Positions 11,590-22,500 of a stretch of 42,679 nucleotides of DNA are shown here, piece after piece. The DNA is from Xanthoparmelia taractica (lineage: Eukaryota > Ascomycota > Lecanoromycetes > Lecanorales > Parmeliaceae). Position 1 is the stretch's first letter. Each line of letters begins with the position of its first letter. Where the stretch lies: NCBI GenBank assembly GCA_033085395.1, contig JANQBS010000301.1, forward strand, positions 1-42,679. The letters are read 5' to 3'. A program made the position numbers and the translations under genes. The notes under the pieces were generated by a model. It was not told the origin of the DNA and did not search any database. It saw nothing but the letters and a program-made list of their open reading frames with translations.

Positions 11590-13382
11590 CTCCTTGGGAA
11601 TCGCTATCGTCGTTTTCTTTTGTCTAATCCTCGCGATCTAATAATATTGATTGAGAGTTTCATTAATGGTTTCCTCGGCTTTATAATCTTTATTGAATTT
11701 ATTCTCCCTGCATGCAAGTAAGGTACGCATATTTTAATCTTCCCTCCCATATGTTCTAGTCTATTATAATTATATGTATCTATTAAATAAACTCTTGAAG
11801 AGAGAGAGGTCTTAATCGAGCAGGGTTTTCCGCGGAGACGTTTCGAATGCTCGAATAATTGACTAGCAAGCTTAATACGAAATTCTCGCTGACTGTAGCG
11901 AGTTTATGGCTAATAACTCGATTCCTTAAATAGACAATAATGAAGTTTGTAATTATTAATCACAGTGATATCTAATAGAAAGTGTTATAGTGATTTTCAA
12001 CTCTTAAAATGCACTCGTTGTATGGAATAATAACATCGCAATTAATCAGCATTATTCACCCCGTTTATAAAGTAGTTATACATATTAATAAACTCGGGGA
12101 TATCAAGCTCTTTTGTCGTTATTTCCCTAAACATAGCTCTGAAGATACGTGCATTTGTAGCTATTTTTGCTGGCCTACAACGGAGACGATTAATTGTTTT
12201 GCGACTATTTAACATCGTACTTATAAATAGAATTACATTCTAATCTTTTCAGGCGAATTTTATTACTCTCTTATCACTTAATAGTCTTTTATAGAGCTTG
12301 CCCCACTCGAGAATAGAGTTTTACTTAATTTTGAGATCTATAAGTCTCGGATCGAGGCCTCGATTAGACTCTTATTGCTCTCGTTAAGCCTTAATACCCT
12401 CTTTGATCTTCAGTTCTTCACGACTTATTTTCGTGATACGTATAGTTCCAGCACCTTTAAATTCTTTATTATTAAGCTGTGCTAGTAATCGTGCTGACGT
12501 GAACAAGTTGTCAAGTTATACGATATAAGAATAATTTTTGGCAATACCTTCTTGAGATAACAAGTTTAGAATCACGACTTGAGTCTGATTGAATCCTAGT
12601 CACTTGATCCAATAATCGCAAATATTTTAAGGTCCCTCGTCCTTATTTTGATTCTTGATATGATATATTTAATCAAGAACGTAGCCCTCGTTTGCTAGAA
12701 CCCAAATTTGAAAGCCTTCCGAAGTAGATTTGCTGGAAATATTAACAATTTCTTTGGCTCGGTCTATGAATCTCTAAATTGTCTCATTAATAGCTAGGTG
12801 AGTACCCGTTTTTTAGTACTTCTTGAAGATCTATCTAAGCGTATTACTTAGTGACTCTAATTTCACGAATGAAGTCTCTTGCTGACCTAATTAAGGCTTC
12901 GAAATATGAAAGAATCTATTAATTTATTGCCATCTTTTTAGGCTAATATGCTTTAGAATTTGCTTATAAACAGGCCCTTTTAGAGGATCGGTATTTTAGA
13001 ACTCTGAAATACTTGACTCTATGTGTAAACTTATTCAAATACTCGCTTCTAAATAGACTTGAAATTCTTTAACTGTGATTAAGAATTAAGTACGTGCCTT
13101 AGGCTTTTCAGGCCTAGAATTTAGAAAAGCGTACTCATTGATATGACGTACGAGTGTTTTAATAGTCTTATTATTGAAGAATAAGTTGAAGATTGCATAC
13201 GAATCATCTGAAGTAATAATGTCTGGCAATTGACTCTCGCCATTGATCCATGGCTGCTTGATTTTTATTGATTTGTATTTGAATAATGGCCAGGGCCTTG
13301 GGGGACGTCCTTTTGAAGTCTTAGAAGGCTTAGAATCCTTCTTCACGTGATCCAGATTATTAGATACTTTATTACGAGGCAT
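11590..13382 (-). pseudogene. piggyBac-type (DDE_Tnp_1_7) transposase, decayed
   Basis: Read on the minus strand from ATG at 13382. The first 98 codons are open, with FNLFFNNKTI and INEYA, the N-terminal pattern of the piggyBac family. Further down, broken by TAG/TAA codons, are readable pieces: a region near 12490-12560 with spacing of the second catalytic Asp, and at 11925-12061 the hallmark GVNNAD-x-LRCYYS...FLLDITVINNYKLHY (family pattern GVDxxDQ...). A Cys-containing tail lies near 11650-11720. About 600 codons would fit a full-length enzyme. Stops sit at expected Trp and Gln codons, so RIP is the likely cause. It belongs to the element bounded at 3984 and 13495, with the ATG 113 bp from the right end. 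Confidence 0.82.
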
Positions 13383-13470
13383 ATTGATGTGGCGATTTAA
13401 CGTTGATTAGATCTTTGATTGACGCGTTGTTTTGATGGTTGCGCGGCAGAGAGTAGGGCTGAACCCCTGA

Positions 13471-13495
13471 TTTGTGCACCCTGCCAGACGATGGG
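13471..13495 (-). repeat. Right terminal inverted repeat of the piggyBac-like element
   Basis: Reads TTTGTGCACCC then TGCCAGACGATGGG on the plus strand, the complement of the restored left end. Confidence 0.8.
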
Positions 13496-13496
13496 A

Positions 13497-13503
13497 TATA
13501 AAG
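13497..13503 (+). promoter_or_regulatory. TATA box of gene A, abutting the transposon
   Basis: TATAAAG directly after the transposon end, followed by GGCTTTCC and a pyrimidine-rich leader. It matches TATATAAAGGCTCTTC at gene B. All upstream promoter DNA now lies beyond 3983. Confidence 0.6.
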
Positions 13504-13763
13504 GCTTTCCTTTCCCTCTGAACTTGAAATGCCAGATCAACTTCCACGTCTCCTAAGAGCTCACTCTCTCTAAGATACAAAACTACACACACCACCAAAC
13601 AAGTCATAGACGGTTCTTACTCATTCATCATAAACATTAACGTGCCAATCAATTCAGGACGCAGAGACATACTCGCATAACACAAAGTATTCTCGGCCTG
13701 CAAGGTGAATTACACTTGTACAGACATTTCGTCGCCTTTAAACTGACATGCTCCCCGCACAAG

Positions 13764-14223
13764 ATGTGTCGGTTCATAGAAACCCAATGGGAGTGCAGGC
13801 ACACTGCCAAAACCAAGGCCGACTTTTGTGTACTGTCTAGGGAGTATATATTGGTGTCTCTTCTATTTGTTTCGTGTGCTGAATGTCTTCCAGAGGCATA
13901 CCTTGCGACCTGTCAGAGACCAAGTAGGCCACCGGGCGCAAAGGCCACCAATGGTAAATCTCGAAGACTGATGAACCCTTCTATAGCTTCAACCAGGGGA
14001 AAGGCAAATGCTGTATGTTATTCAAGGTTCACCCCATCTTAAGACCTGCTAAGAACTGATTACGATTTTAGACCACTGCAAGGCAGAAGATCCAAAGGGA
14101 ACGGAAGGGGAGGCGAGTGAAGAAGTCGAGGGGCGAAAACTCGAGAAGTGGCTCGGACCGCATTCTCGAGACGACTTGGCTCTTCCAACATCGAAACAAT
14201 GGCTCCAAAGTTGTGAGCAATGA
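13764..14223 (+). CDS. Gene A: small Cys/His-containing protein, paralogue of gene B
   Basis: A leader exon ending CCTGCAAG|GTGAAT is followed by an intron ending CGCACAAG, and the next exon opens with ATGTGT, exactly as in gene B. The protein starts MCRFIETQWECRHTAKT. Later exons run to about 13955 and from 14072 to the stop at 14223 (DHCKAE, then an acidic/basic tail). The splice between the ATG exon and the next is uncertain: the good donor GTATAT at 13844 does not give an open downstream frame with the obvious acceptors (13893, 13895), while a weaker donor ~12 bp later does. Function unknown. The Cys/His pattern (C-x8-C-x-H and a later C) suggests a small metal-binding fold. Its promoter is interrupted by the transposon, so expression may be lost. 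Confidence 0.45.
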
Positions 14224-14660
14224 CGTAAGAAGCCGGAGGGGGAGAAGATGACGGAGAAGACGGCTGAGCCGCATATCCGCACGGATTCTCCCGATGAAGA
14301 CGATATTTGACGAGGCTCTCCCTTCAGAGATTTAAGCAACGGAGATGGCCTGCATCTTTAAATACAAGGTACCTTAGACTCAAACAATAATATCTAATAA
14401 CACAAATTCTGCACCATCCCCGCGCACTGCGCCGTAAATCATATGACTCTGTCCATGTTTCGGACCTGTATTGCTACGGATGACACCCTCCAGAGCCAAT
14501 CAGCAAGACTACCCATACCCACGGATATCACATATCGTAGTCCGTTAGCCAGCAGCAAAACGTCTTCAGAACCAATCGTTGCCACTCCCCTGCTAGTATT
14601 CTATTCTTAGTTGAAACTTCCTGCCTGCCCACCCAATGTTCCAACTCCCGAAACCCGAGT
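14224..14660. other. 3' region of gene A and spacer before gene B
   Basis: The block GCATCTTTAAA...GGTACCTTAGA (14352-14382) recurs after gene B at 15771-15801. The 3' ends therefore belong to the same duplicated unit. No further gene seen. Confidence 0.5.
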
Positions 14661-14733
14661 CAGGCTTAGCAGCTTGATCGAGGCTTGGCAGCGTGTCAGA
14701 AAAGGCAGTACGCCCACGCCCACGCCTGTAGTC

Positions 14734-14741
14734 TATATAAA
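14734..14741 (+). promoter_or_regulatory. TATA box of gene B
   Basis: TATATAAA preceded by CTGTAGTC and followed by a long CT-rich leader. This is the intact counterpart of the interrupted site at gene A. Confidence 0.65.
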
Positions 14742-14855
14742 GGCTCTTCTTCCCCCTTCTGAACTTAACTTCTTAACTTCTCTTCCCACATCTTCTCTCA
14801 GACCGCCACTCATCCCCTTCCTCTTCAAGATACCAAAGCACACATATATTTCATT

Positions 14856-14872
14856 ATATATATATATATATG
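14856..14872. repeat. (TA)n microsatellite in the gene B leader
   Basis: About eight TA units within the 5' leader of gene B; absent from the matching part of gene A. Confidence 0.8.
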
Positions 14873-15038
14873 AACTATACACCTCCCTCCCTCTCTCCTT
14901 CCCTCACCCACTCACTCAATCATCAGACACTCCAACGTGCCAGACGCAGTTCCTTGCCTGCAAGGTAAATTACAATGCGCTCCACCATGCATCGCATATC
15001 ATCGCCTCGGGCACTACTAACATGCTTCTCAGCACAAG

Positions 15039-15646
15039 ATGTGTCTGATGTCCAAGGTCGAGTGGGTGCGCCAGCACACTACCACAGAAATCCTTGAAAA
15101 ATGCCCGCCTGTCAAGGAGTATGTGGTCATGTCTCTCTCTATAGCTCAAACTGTCTGCTGACTGTGCATCCGAGGCAAACCTTGCCCCATTCCTAACTTG
15201 CCGACCATGTAAGTCACCATGCTCCACGCAGTTTTCTGGGAGGGTGGAAGACTGACGATAGCATTGAACAGCAAGCATGATCCAATAACCCGATGCCGTA
15301 TGTCCCTTAAGCTCTACCTTACGGCGTATCGCTTACTCTTCCCGTTGTAGCCAATTGCGAAGGGAGACATGAGGAAAAGCTGGACAATTGGGCGGAGAGG
15401 ACGGGAAGAGATGAGGACTTCATTGAGTGGGGGAGGGAGCAGAGAGAAAAGCGGAGGAACAACAGGCAATCGAAAAAGAAGGCAGAAGAGGAGGAAATGG
15501 TACATGAAGTTGAGCAGGCCGAGCCAGGGCAGTCTCTCGCGCCTGGGTCTCGTGAACGTGACATAGGGCAGAAGCTGTACGAGAGTTTTGAGCGCTTTGA
15601 TAGACGGAGATTGGAGGAAGTCTTTTCGCGCCCGTGGGTCTCGTGA
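15039..15646 (+). CDS. Gene B: small Cys-containing protein with charged C-terminal tail
   Basis: Tandem paralogue of gene A. The leader intron (GTAAAT...TACTAAC...CACAAG) is followed by ATGTGT at 15039. The first coding exon runs to about 15118, where GTATGT could act as donor. A short exon around 15175-15208 carries LTCRP and ends at donor GTAAGT. The last exon starts at 15351 after GTTGTAG and reads (P)SNCEGRHEEKLDNW, then a Glu/Lys/Arg-rich helical tail of ~80 residues up to TGA 15644-15646. The phase at the first internal splice does not resolve cleanly, so one junction is misplaced or the gene is damaged. A Cys-x-Pro-x-x-Cys-like junction (CRPSNC) suggests a small metal-binding motif. 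Function unknown. Confidence 0.5.
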
Positions 15647-15731
15647 AAGAGCGTCAGGCTGGTTAAGAGATGTATAATACGTTCGAGTGCTTTGGGGACC
15701 GAATATTGGAGAATAAGGGCGGAGAAGGATA

Positions 15732-15764
15732 GATGGACGGACGGACGGATGGATGGATGGATGA
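15732..15764. repeat. (GGAC/GGAT)n tetranucleotide repeat
   Basis: GGAC units grading into GGAT units in the 3' region of gene B, so length differences between strains are likely. Confidence 0.8.
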
Positions 15765-15829
15765 TTGCCGGCATCTTTAAAGATGAGATGAGGTATCTTA
15801 GATATAACTTGACGGAATAATGATCACTG

Positions 15830-16818
15830 AAAACACAATTTTCTGTTCCTGGGGCACTCGCTGCGCACAATGCCTTTGAGTCAGATCACTCTGCCCTCAT
15901 ACCTTTGATCTGTTATTTTATGGATTGTATCCTCAGCGCAGCCCTGGTTGGGCCAGGCGCGCCTTGGCATAGGCGTTTGTGCACGTAGCCTCCAACGAAC
16001 AACCATTGATGACACACCAGACTTGTACTTGATCCAAACCCTTGTACCGTGCTTGATATGTTTGGCACTCTTTCCGTCTGGTCACTCTCGAAAAATGGGA
16101 AACGTGGGCCTTATCAGAAGGCTCAGCCGTACTTCTTTGCTTACGAGTTATTCCTTATAGTGTCCTTTTCGTATCACCTGGAACGGTAACGACAGTCATA
16201 TGTCTTCGTTGTATTTTCCACGCTCAGGCGGCGGGTATTATGTGGCAGCTCCTGCATGGAACGAAATGTAACGAGTGTTGAGTGGCGGCAATGCGTTTGT
16301 CGGCTCTGTCGATGCTCACGACTGTAAACGCCCGGGTTGTCATTCTGCTCTCAATGATCAAGGGTGTTTTCCCAGAAATAGGCGCTGGTCTTTCTCGCCA
16401 CGTTGTATTCATGGTGGGAGATGCTGATATTGAAGGTGCGTTGGATGACCTGCTGTGGGTATGCAGCCTTGCAATACACCCATATTGTTCACATTGTCGG
16501 GACTTCAGTGGCTATATCCACGATTTGGTGAGATATACCGGAGCGCCACCAAGGTCTCTTCTGCAATGTTGCAAGGGACGATCAATACAAGGACGAGTTT
16601 TGACGCTCACCAGACACTTGTCCGTTAGTTTAAGAAAGTTGCTGCAAGAGTGCGGCTAGCGACGGCTTCTCTCTAGATATTTTGCCACGGTGAGTATAAA
16701 ATCGGCTTTCTTTGCTACATGGTGGAAAATTAGGAGGCCAACCCAGGGTGCAATCAGAGAATCCCCTTCCGGAAACGCATGAAGCTGGAGCCGAGTGGGC
16801 AGACTTCAAAGGCGGTAG
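15830..16818. other. Intergenic, no supported gene
   Basis: Normal composition. A 125-codon plus-strand frame (16282-16659) and a 62-codon minus frame overlap each other without motif or introns. No gene called. The last part is the 3' region of the HeLo-G-alpha gene. Confidence 0.4.
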
Positions 16819-19245
16819 CTACCCGTATTCCTCAGGAATAATCGTCAACCCCTGCTGGAACAGCTCAGGCCACAGCTCGTCGATCTTTGATTTGAAATCA
16901 TCATCATCCTGCTCCACCGCACTGGTCACAAGTATTTTAAGGTATCCGGGTAGACGGCGGTCGAGTTGTGAAAATTTCTCGGCAAAAAAGCGGCAAGCTG
17001 CTACAGGATCCGAGTCTCCAGTGTACTCTGGATAGTAATCCACAATCGGGTGCTCCTTCATGCATTGCTCTAAAAGGTCGATTTTGTTGAGCATGAGGAT
17101 TATCGGTACAGTCCTAAACCCGTCAAGTCTGCTTGTGGATTCGAACAGCTTCAGAGACTCTTGCATTCGGTTCTGTGGTAGTGTAGCTCGTCTTTGCAAA
17201 CTAAAGTGTGCGCCATTAGTGCTTACCGCGTTGATGTCCTCCACGAAGGTCTGGCAGTAGCCAGTCAAGGAGACTACGAAAATAATAGCATCCACATCTT
17301 GAAAGTAGTCGACCCACTTCTTGCGCCAGGATCTTCTACCGCTGATGTCGTAAACATGGCACGAGCGACCTACGATCTCAAGTGTTGCATCACGATTGCG
17401 GCTGGGCCTATAGCAGCGCCTAAGTAATACTTCCTCCGGTACGGCGCTTTCAAAGAAGAGTACATCAATATTCTCCATGAGGCTGTTAGCGTCAGCGATT
17501 CTTTCCATACGATAATCCCAGAATGTGAGCCTTACTAAGGGACAGTCTCATTCAACTCCGCGTCTTTACCGTTTTCTATCGCGCTGCGTATTTCCGAGTT
17601 CGACCAGAGAGCTATCAGAGCACGATAGCATCTTATTTCCCAGATCCCGTAGATTGGCTGGTCTCGTGAAGCGTATGCCAAAACTTCGAAGTGCTGATTC
17701 CGTCAACTTTGTTCTTTTTCGGCTATGCAAAGTAGCGGGAATATTAGTTGGGAACGAACCTCGATAACTTCGATCGGCATTGATTTTCGATACTCTCGCC
17801 TTGCTTTCTGGAACACCTCAATAAGACCATCTATGACCAACTCTCGCGCTCTCCAGTGCTCTGAATCAGTGAATCCATTACCGTGTGTCATCAGTAGACG
17901 GTGATATATCGTGGTTTTTCCGGCCAGCGATGCACCTAACAACCATACGGTCAATCTCATCTTAAGTCTAACGAGATGTGATTAGAGTCGTACCAAGTAG
18001 TATGATCGTCTTTGGTTCCAAAGGCCTTCCACCAACCGTAACAGGAACATTTCGGACCGTCTGAACTGGATCGAAGGCCGAGCTTCCGCCAAGCGAATGA
18101 ACCCTATGGTGGGAAAGAGTCCCTTTACGAGCCTCGAAGGACCTTTCCTCATCCTTAGAAGGCCTATAACCTCTTCCACTAGCTGTATCGTCTATGACTG
18201 GTATCTCAGTCTTTTCAAGAACACAAGTCAGATCGGCATCTGTGACGGTATAATGATGACCGTTCCACAATTCCTGTGTGAATATCGGTAAGCCGATGAC
18301 GGAGATCCCGGAGATCTCGGCAAGGCTCAAGCCGGATAGGCAGGACCAGCTCATAGTATGGGTTCCAGATGAAGCTGTGGACCACACTGAGTTCCTCTTC
18401 ATGGCTCGAGCGTACGGACGAGAATTGTTCAGGTCTTGATCAAATGTGAAGCTGAAACTGGAGCCTTGAAGATCTTCTGACTCCTTCTCGATTTGATCAC
18501 TAATCTCCTGGACGGTCTCAACACGGTCGTCCAGTGGCGCCCCGCCTTTATTAGCGTCGTTTACGGGTCTTATGGTGTTGATGCTGTCATTGTCGCTGCT
18601 CATGTCTGGTGACATTAATGTGAGAGCAGAGCTTCGAGAATATCCTAGTGTCCGCATCTCTAGATTTGCCATCCGTTGAGACATCTCGAGGTTGCTGTCT
18701 AGCACCTGCTGGATTAGGGCCTTAAGCTGACTTGCCGAAGATTGAGCTTCCCCAATGGTGGTGCTGGTGTAAAGTTTCATCAGTATCGTTATATTTGCTT
18801 CCGAATTCAGGCCTTACCATGTCAGAGTTGTCAACATTAGGCTTAGAGATAGCTTGGACTGCTGCATCCGGACCAATAGTGCAGATATAGTCTGTTCCTT
18901 GAAAAGCCAATGGGCCAGTCTCCAAGGTTGCATCGGCTCAGCGGGCTTCAGAGATTCTACGGTCTCCTCAAGTTCTGTAAAGATCAAGACGCAATTGGAC
19001 AAGGTAACAACCAGTTGCTCTACCATTAGAAGCTGCTCCTGTGAACCGGATGTGGACAGAGCACCCTGTAGATATCTTTGCAGTTGGTTCAAACATGCAC
19101 TGACATCGGACACCTCTATCAAAACATTCTGTGCCAATTTTGGTGCTCCTTTCACGTTTCCGATGAACTTGAGTAGCACGTCGGAGACTTTGGCTGCGGC
19201 TCCGAGCAGGCCAACAATGGAGGCAGCCGCTGATATGGGATCCAT
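16819..19245 (-). CDS. HeLo-like N-terminal domain fused to a divergent G-protein alpha domain
   Basis: Model of five exons: 19245-18818, 18763-18037, 17960-17760, 17693-17536 and 17482-16819, giving 725 aa with all phases consistent. Residues 1-142 start MDPISAAASIVGLLG, the Helo_like_N type of fungal STAND and cell-death proteins. Residues ~143-385 are a linker with a predicted helix and an ISVIGLPIF patch. Residues 386-725 resemble G-alpha: P-loop GASLAGKTT (394-402), DISGRRS (550-556) where G-alpha has DVGGQRS, NKID (637-640) and TSA (691-693). The catalytic Gln is Arg, and no RxKTTG arginine switch is visible. There is no N-terminal Gly for myristoylation, so the HeLo-like part may serve membrane targeting. 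The intron between exons 2 and 3 (GTTGGT...CTAAT...TTAAG) is the least certain; two separate genes remain possible. A copia element ends 72 bp upstream. Confidence 0.75.
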
Positions 19246-19311
19246 GATGGCACCGCATGCGAAAGGTGAATTCACATGTTCAAGCCATTGTAGATGCTGT
19301 TTACCACATAG

Positions 19312-19316
19312 GTATG
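19312..19316. repeat. Target site duplication of the copia element, GTATG
   Basis: Identical to GTATG at 24876-24880 on the other side of the element. Confidence 0.9.
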
Positions 19317-19528
19317 TGTCAGACTTTATAGGGTCATATATGGAGCAGGCAAATACGTGGTTGAGTGACTATCTGAGTGTCTGTCTAGCAAGCATAAGTC
19401 TATCTAGAATGGTGGCAAAATGCCAAGAATGCTTAGTCATCCACGCTAGTGCGGGGAATACTGAATTCCTATTAACTGCAAGCAAATAAATGAACTTCTA
19501 TATTACTAACAGTCTGTCAGGGCTAACA
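19317..19528 (-). repeat. Left LTR (3' LTR) of the copia element
   Basis: 212 bp. Its left half is cleaner (GTCAT, TGGAG, TTGAG) and its right half carries A/T changes (AATACTGAATTC, TTAACTG, CTAACA) relative to the other LTR. Confidence 0.92.
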
Positions 19529-19540
19529 CACCCCCTTAGG
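19529..19540 (-). other. Polypurine tract of the copia element
   Basis: CACCCCCTTAGG on the plus strand, i.e. CCTAAGGGGGTG in the element's own orientation, directly before its 3' LTR. Confidence 0.6.
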
Positions 19541-22500
19541 ATTTATACCTCAATGAATTCTACTTCTTATAATTAATAGTTAATTTATTCTAACTCGTGA
19601 AAGACTTATCGTTAATTATATAAAAAAGAATATTACTAAAAGTTATAGTTATTAACATCTTTATAAGAGCTAAATTCGTTATATTCGACTTTATATTCTA
19701 AAGTTCTAGTAACTTAATAAACTCCTTATAACGTTACAATAAAAGCGTCTTAATAAGTTTATTAGCGAGAATATCTGCTAAAGCAATTCACTTAACAAAT
19801 ATATTCTTCTTTTAAATCTTCTATCGTAGTTAATAACGATAAATATTAATATAACGTAGCTTGATTGTATACTGGGAATTGCTGCTCTTGAGTATTCATA
19901 TAGTCTATATATTGTTATATTCGATCTAAGTCTAATGGCCTGAATTAAATTCTATGGCTTTAAAGAATCGATTTCACTATAGCGATTTCTTAGCTGCTAT
20001 AGAGATCGCGAGTAATTCGACTTCAGTTAAACTTATAGTAATCGTCTTTTGCTTAATTATCTTTTAATCGATTATTTTATCGTATAATTTAAAAGCATAT
20101 TTATAAAAGCTATAACGAATGTTTAAATTATTAGTATAAAATACATTAGAGAAGGCTAGAAATATTGTTCTTCGATTACTAATCTATACGTCGAAGACGA
20201 TACTATAGAACTTAGTGTAAACTAGATATCTTAACACACGCTTAATAGCCCCTTAATAATCCTTTAAAGAATTAACAAGAAATTCTAATAGCTTTAATAC
20301 TACGTGTGCTATATCTAATCTAGTAGTAATAGCTACGAAATTAATAGACTCTATATATTATTAATATACATATACTTGATTTAAAGAAGCTTAACTATTA
20401 TTTTAGATTAGAATATTAGTGTTAAATAAGAGTAAATTAGAAACTCTTCTCGATATATTAATGTTAAACTTATTAATAAGTTTATCGAGATAGCTATTCT
20501 AACATAGCTATACTTAATGTAATAGTCGGTCTTTAGAGACTCGAATATCTAGAAATCACTTAATCTCTTCGAGATATCTTATTTCGTAAGTCTAAAAGAG
20601 TTTAAACTAAAACTTATCTACTTTAATTATAAATCGTCGATCGTAGATAATAGCGATATCGTCGATAAAGAAGAAGAGAAGCATATAGTTATTAATAAAG
20701 AGATATTCGATATCTAATACTAATTCTAATCTTAATTTATTAAATGTACTTAAGAGATAATAAAATTATAGAGCAAGTGATTATTTAAGTTCGTATAAGG
20801 CTCTAAGTAATAGAAGTAGCATCTTATAATTCTTTAATCCCTTAAATCTTAATAATAGTTTAATATATATTAATTTATTAATATTAATATTAAAAAAGAT
20901 ATTGATTGCGTTATATTAACGAGTATTTAGGTCGAATGCTATAGTAATAGTTATTATTATTCGAAAGATTCTAATAACTAGAATAGCTATATAGATATTC
21001 TAAGATATATATTAAAGATTATCGCGTGTATACAATCGAGTCTTATACTTAAGCAAGTATTCTTAATTATTAAATTTGTATTTAAAGACCCACGTCGTAG
21101 GGATAGACTTTTTATTTACCTTATTTGCATAATCTATTAAAATCTCTTTTCAAATATTCTTTATCTATAAAGTCTTAAGTTCAACTTAAATCGCTTATTT
21201 AAATTCTTCGATATAAAGATATTTTAGCATCTTATAATAGTATCTTAATTTTATTAATATATGGTCTCGATATAGCTTAAGTATCTTTAACTAAAACTTT
21301 AAAATAAGAGTATATAGCGAGTCTTTCTTATAATATATGCGTGCGGGGATAAATATAGAAAATACGGCGTAATATGCGCGCTTTTCTCCATCTCCTAGTG
21401 AATTCAATATAATTATATATACTTACTTCTTTGAAGATAGTTTCTTTGGCTTTCGACGACGTATCACGATATCTAATAATATATTATTCTCCTAAACTTC
21501 TAAGTCTCTTAATTTACGAGATTTCTTAATTAATAATAGCTTTAAAGCATTAAGTTAATTATCAATAGATGCACTTAATAGATATATGTTATTAAGTGCT
21601 TTCTAACCTTTTCGAATTAAATCTCTTATCTATTAATTAACTTTTACTATTAAAGTTTCATTTAAGTTATTTAATTTAATTAATAATAAAATAATATTAT
21701 CTATTATTATTAAAGAACTTAATAATAAAAGAAAAGAGTTCTTAATCTCTTTCTCTTTCCCCTTTTTACTAATTTATTATTAAGACTATTAAATTAAATT
21801 TACTATAAATAGATTCTTATCGCTATTAAATTCGAGCTCTATAATTCGTAAAATGTTTATATATAAGATATCCAGAGTGTCGTATAGAAAAGGCTTCTTA
21901 ACTAGTTATACTAAATTAATCTCGTAAGATATATAATAGAAAGTCTTATTAAATGTAATATCCCGAGTCTTAATAACTTTATATTAACTAGAAATTTAAA
22001 TATTATAGATGTTTATACCTTCGTAGCCTACAAGGAATTTAATATATATTCTTAATATTATTTTCTCTTTACGTGATAATAACTTATCGAGAGAATAGGT
22101 CTTATATTTGTATCTCTTTAGATGGCTAAGATTCGGACGTTGCTTAATAGTGACTTTAAAGACTATCTTTTAAGAGTGCTTCTTTATTAAGATATAATTT
22201 ATTAGAAATCCCGCTATTTGTGTAATTCATAACCAAAGATATATTAGCAAATTCGCCTCTATTCTTATAGCTTTAGCTTTTGTTATAAGAATATTATCTT
22301 TGCGTTTAGAGTGTTTATTTTAAGCTAAAATATTAGATATAGATAATTTTCAAATAATACTTCGCTTAGCAATTAGATTCATAAACTTTTGATCTAATAA
22401 CTTCTTATTATTCGATCTAATAAATATAATAGTATTATTAAAGCGTTTATTAATAATCTTAAGTGCTTAACGAAGCACACTTATTATTATTAACTTATTT

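Larger units (their letters stand above)
3984..13495 (-). mobile_element. piggyBac-like DNA transposon, interrupted by a gypsy element
   Basis: The termini are inverted repeats: CCCATCGTCTGGC at 3984-3996 and its perfect complement at 13483-13495. When the gypsy insertion (4008-11468 plus one 5-bp target copy) is removed, both ends continue, after a 4-base length difference, with the same GGGTGCACAAA. This gives TIRs of ~25 bp and an original element of about 2046 bp. It carries a decayed piggyBac-type transposase on the minus strand. The flanks are ...GTCTAT and ATATAAAGG, so the visible target duplication is only AT (or TA if the element is read one base longer each side), not the TTAA usual for piggyBac. 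With AT, the rebuilt empty site equals the paralogous promoter of gene B exactly. Confidence 0.8.

Noticed and set aside
14049..14339. Minus-strand frames over gene A
   Set aside because: Shadow of the plus-strand last exon.
15319..15870. 183-codon minus-strand frame
   Set aside because: Antisense of the Glu/Lys-rich exon of gene B; Ser/Leu-rich as expected for a shadow.
16282..16659. 125-codon plus-strand frame
   Set aside because: Some hydrophobic stretches, but an overlapping minus frame is equally plausible and no motif is visible.
18854..19489. 211-codon plus-strand frame
   Set aside because: Antisense of the HeLo-like exon and running into the copia LTR.
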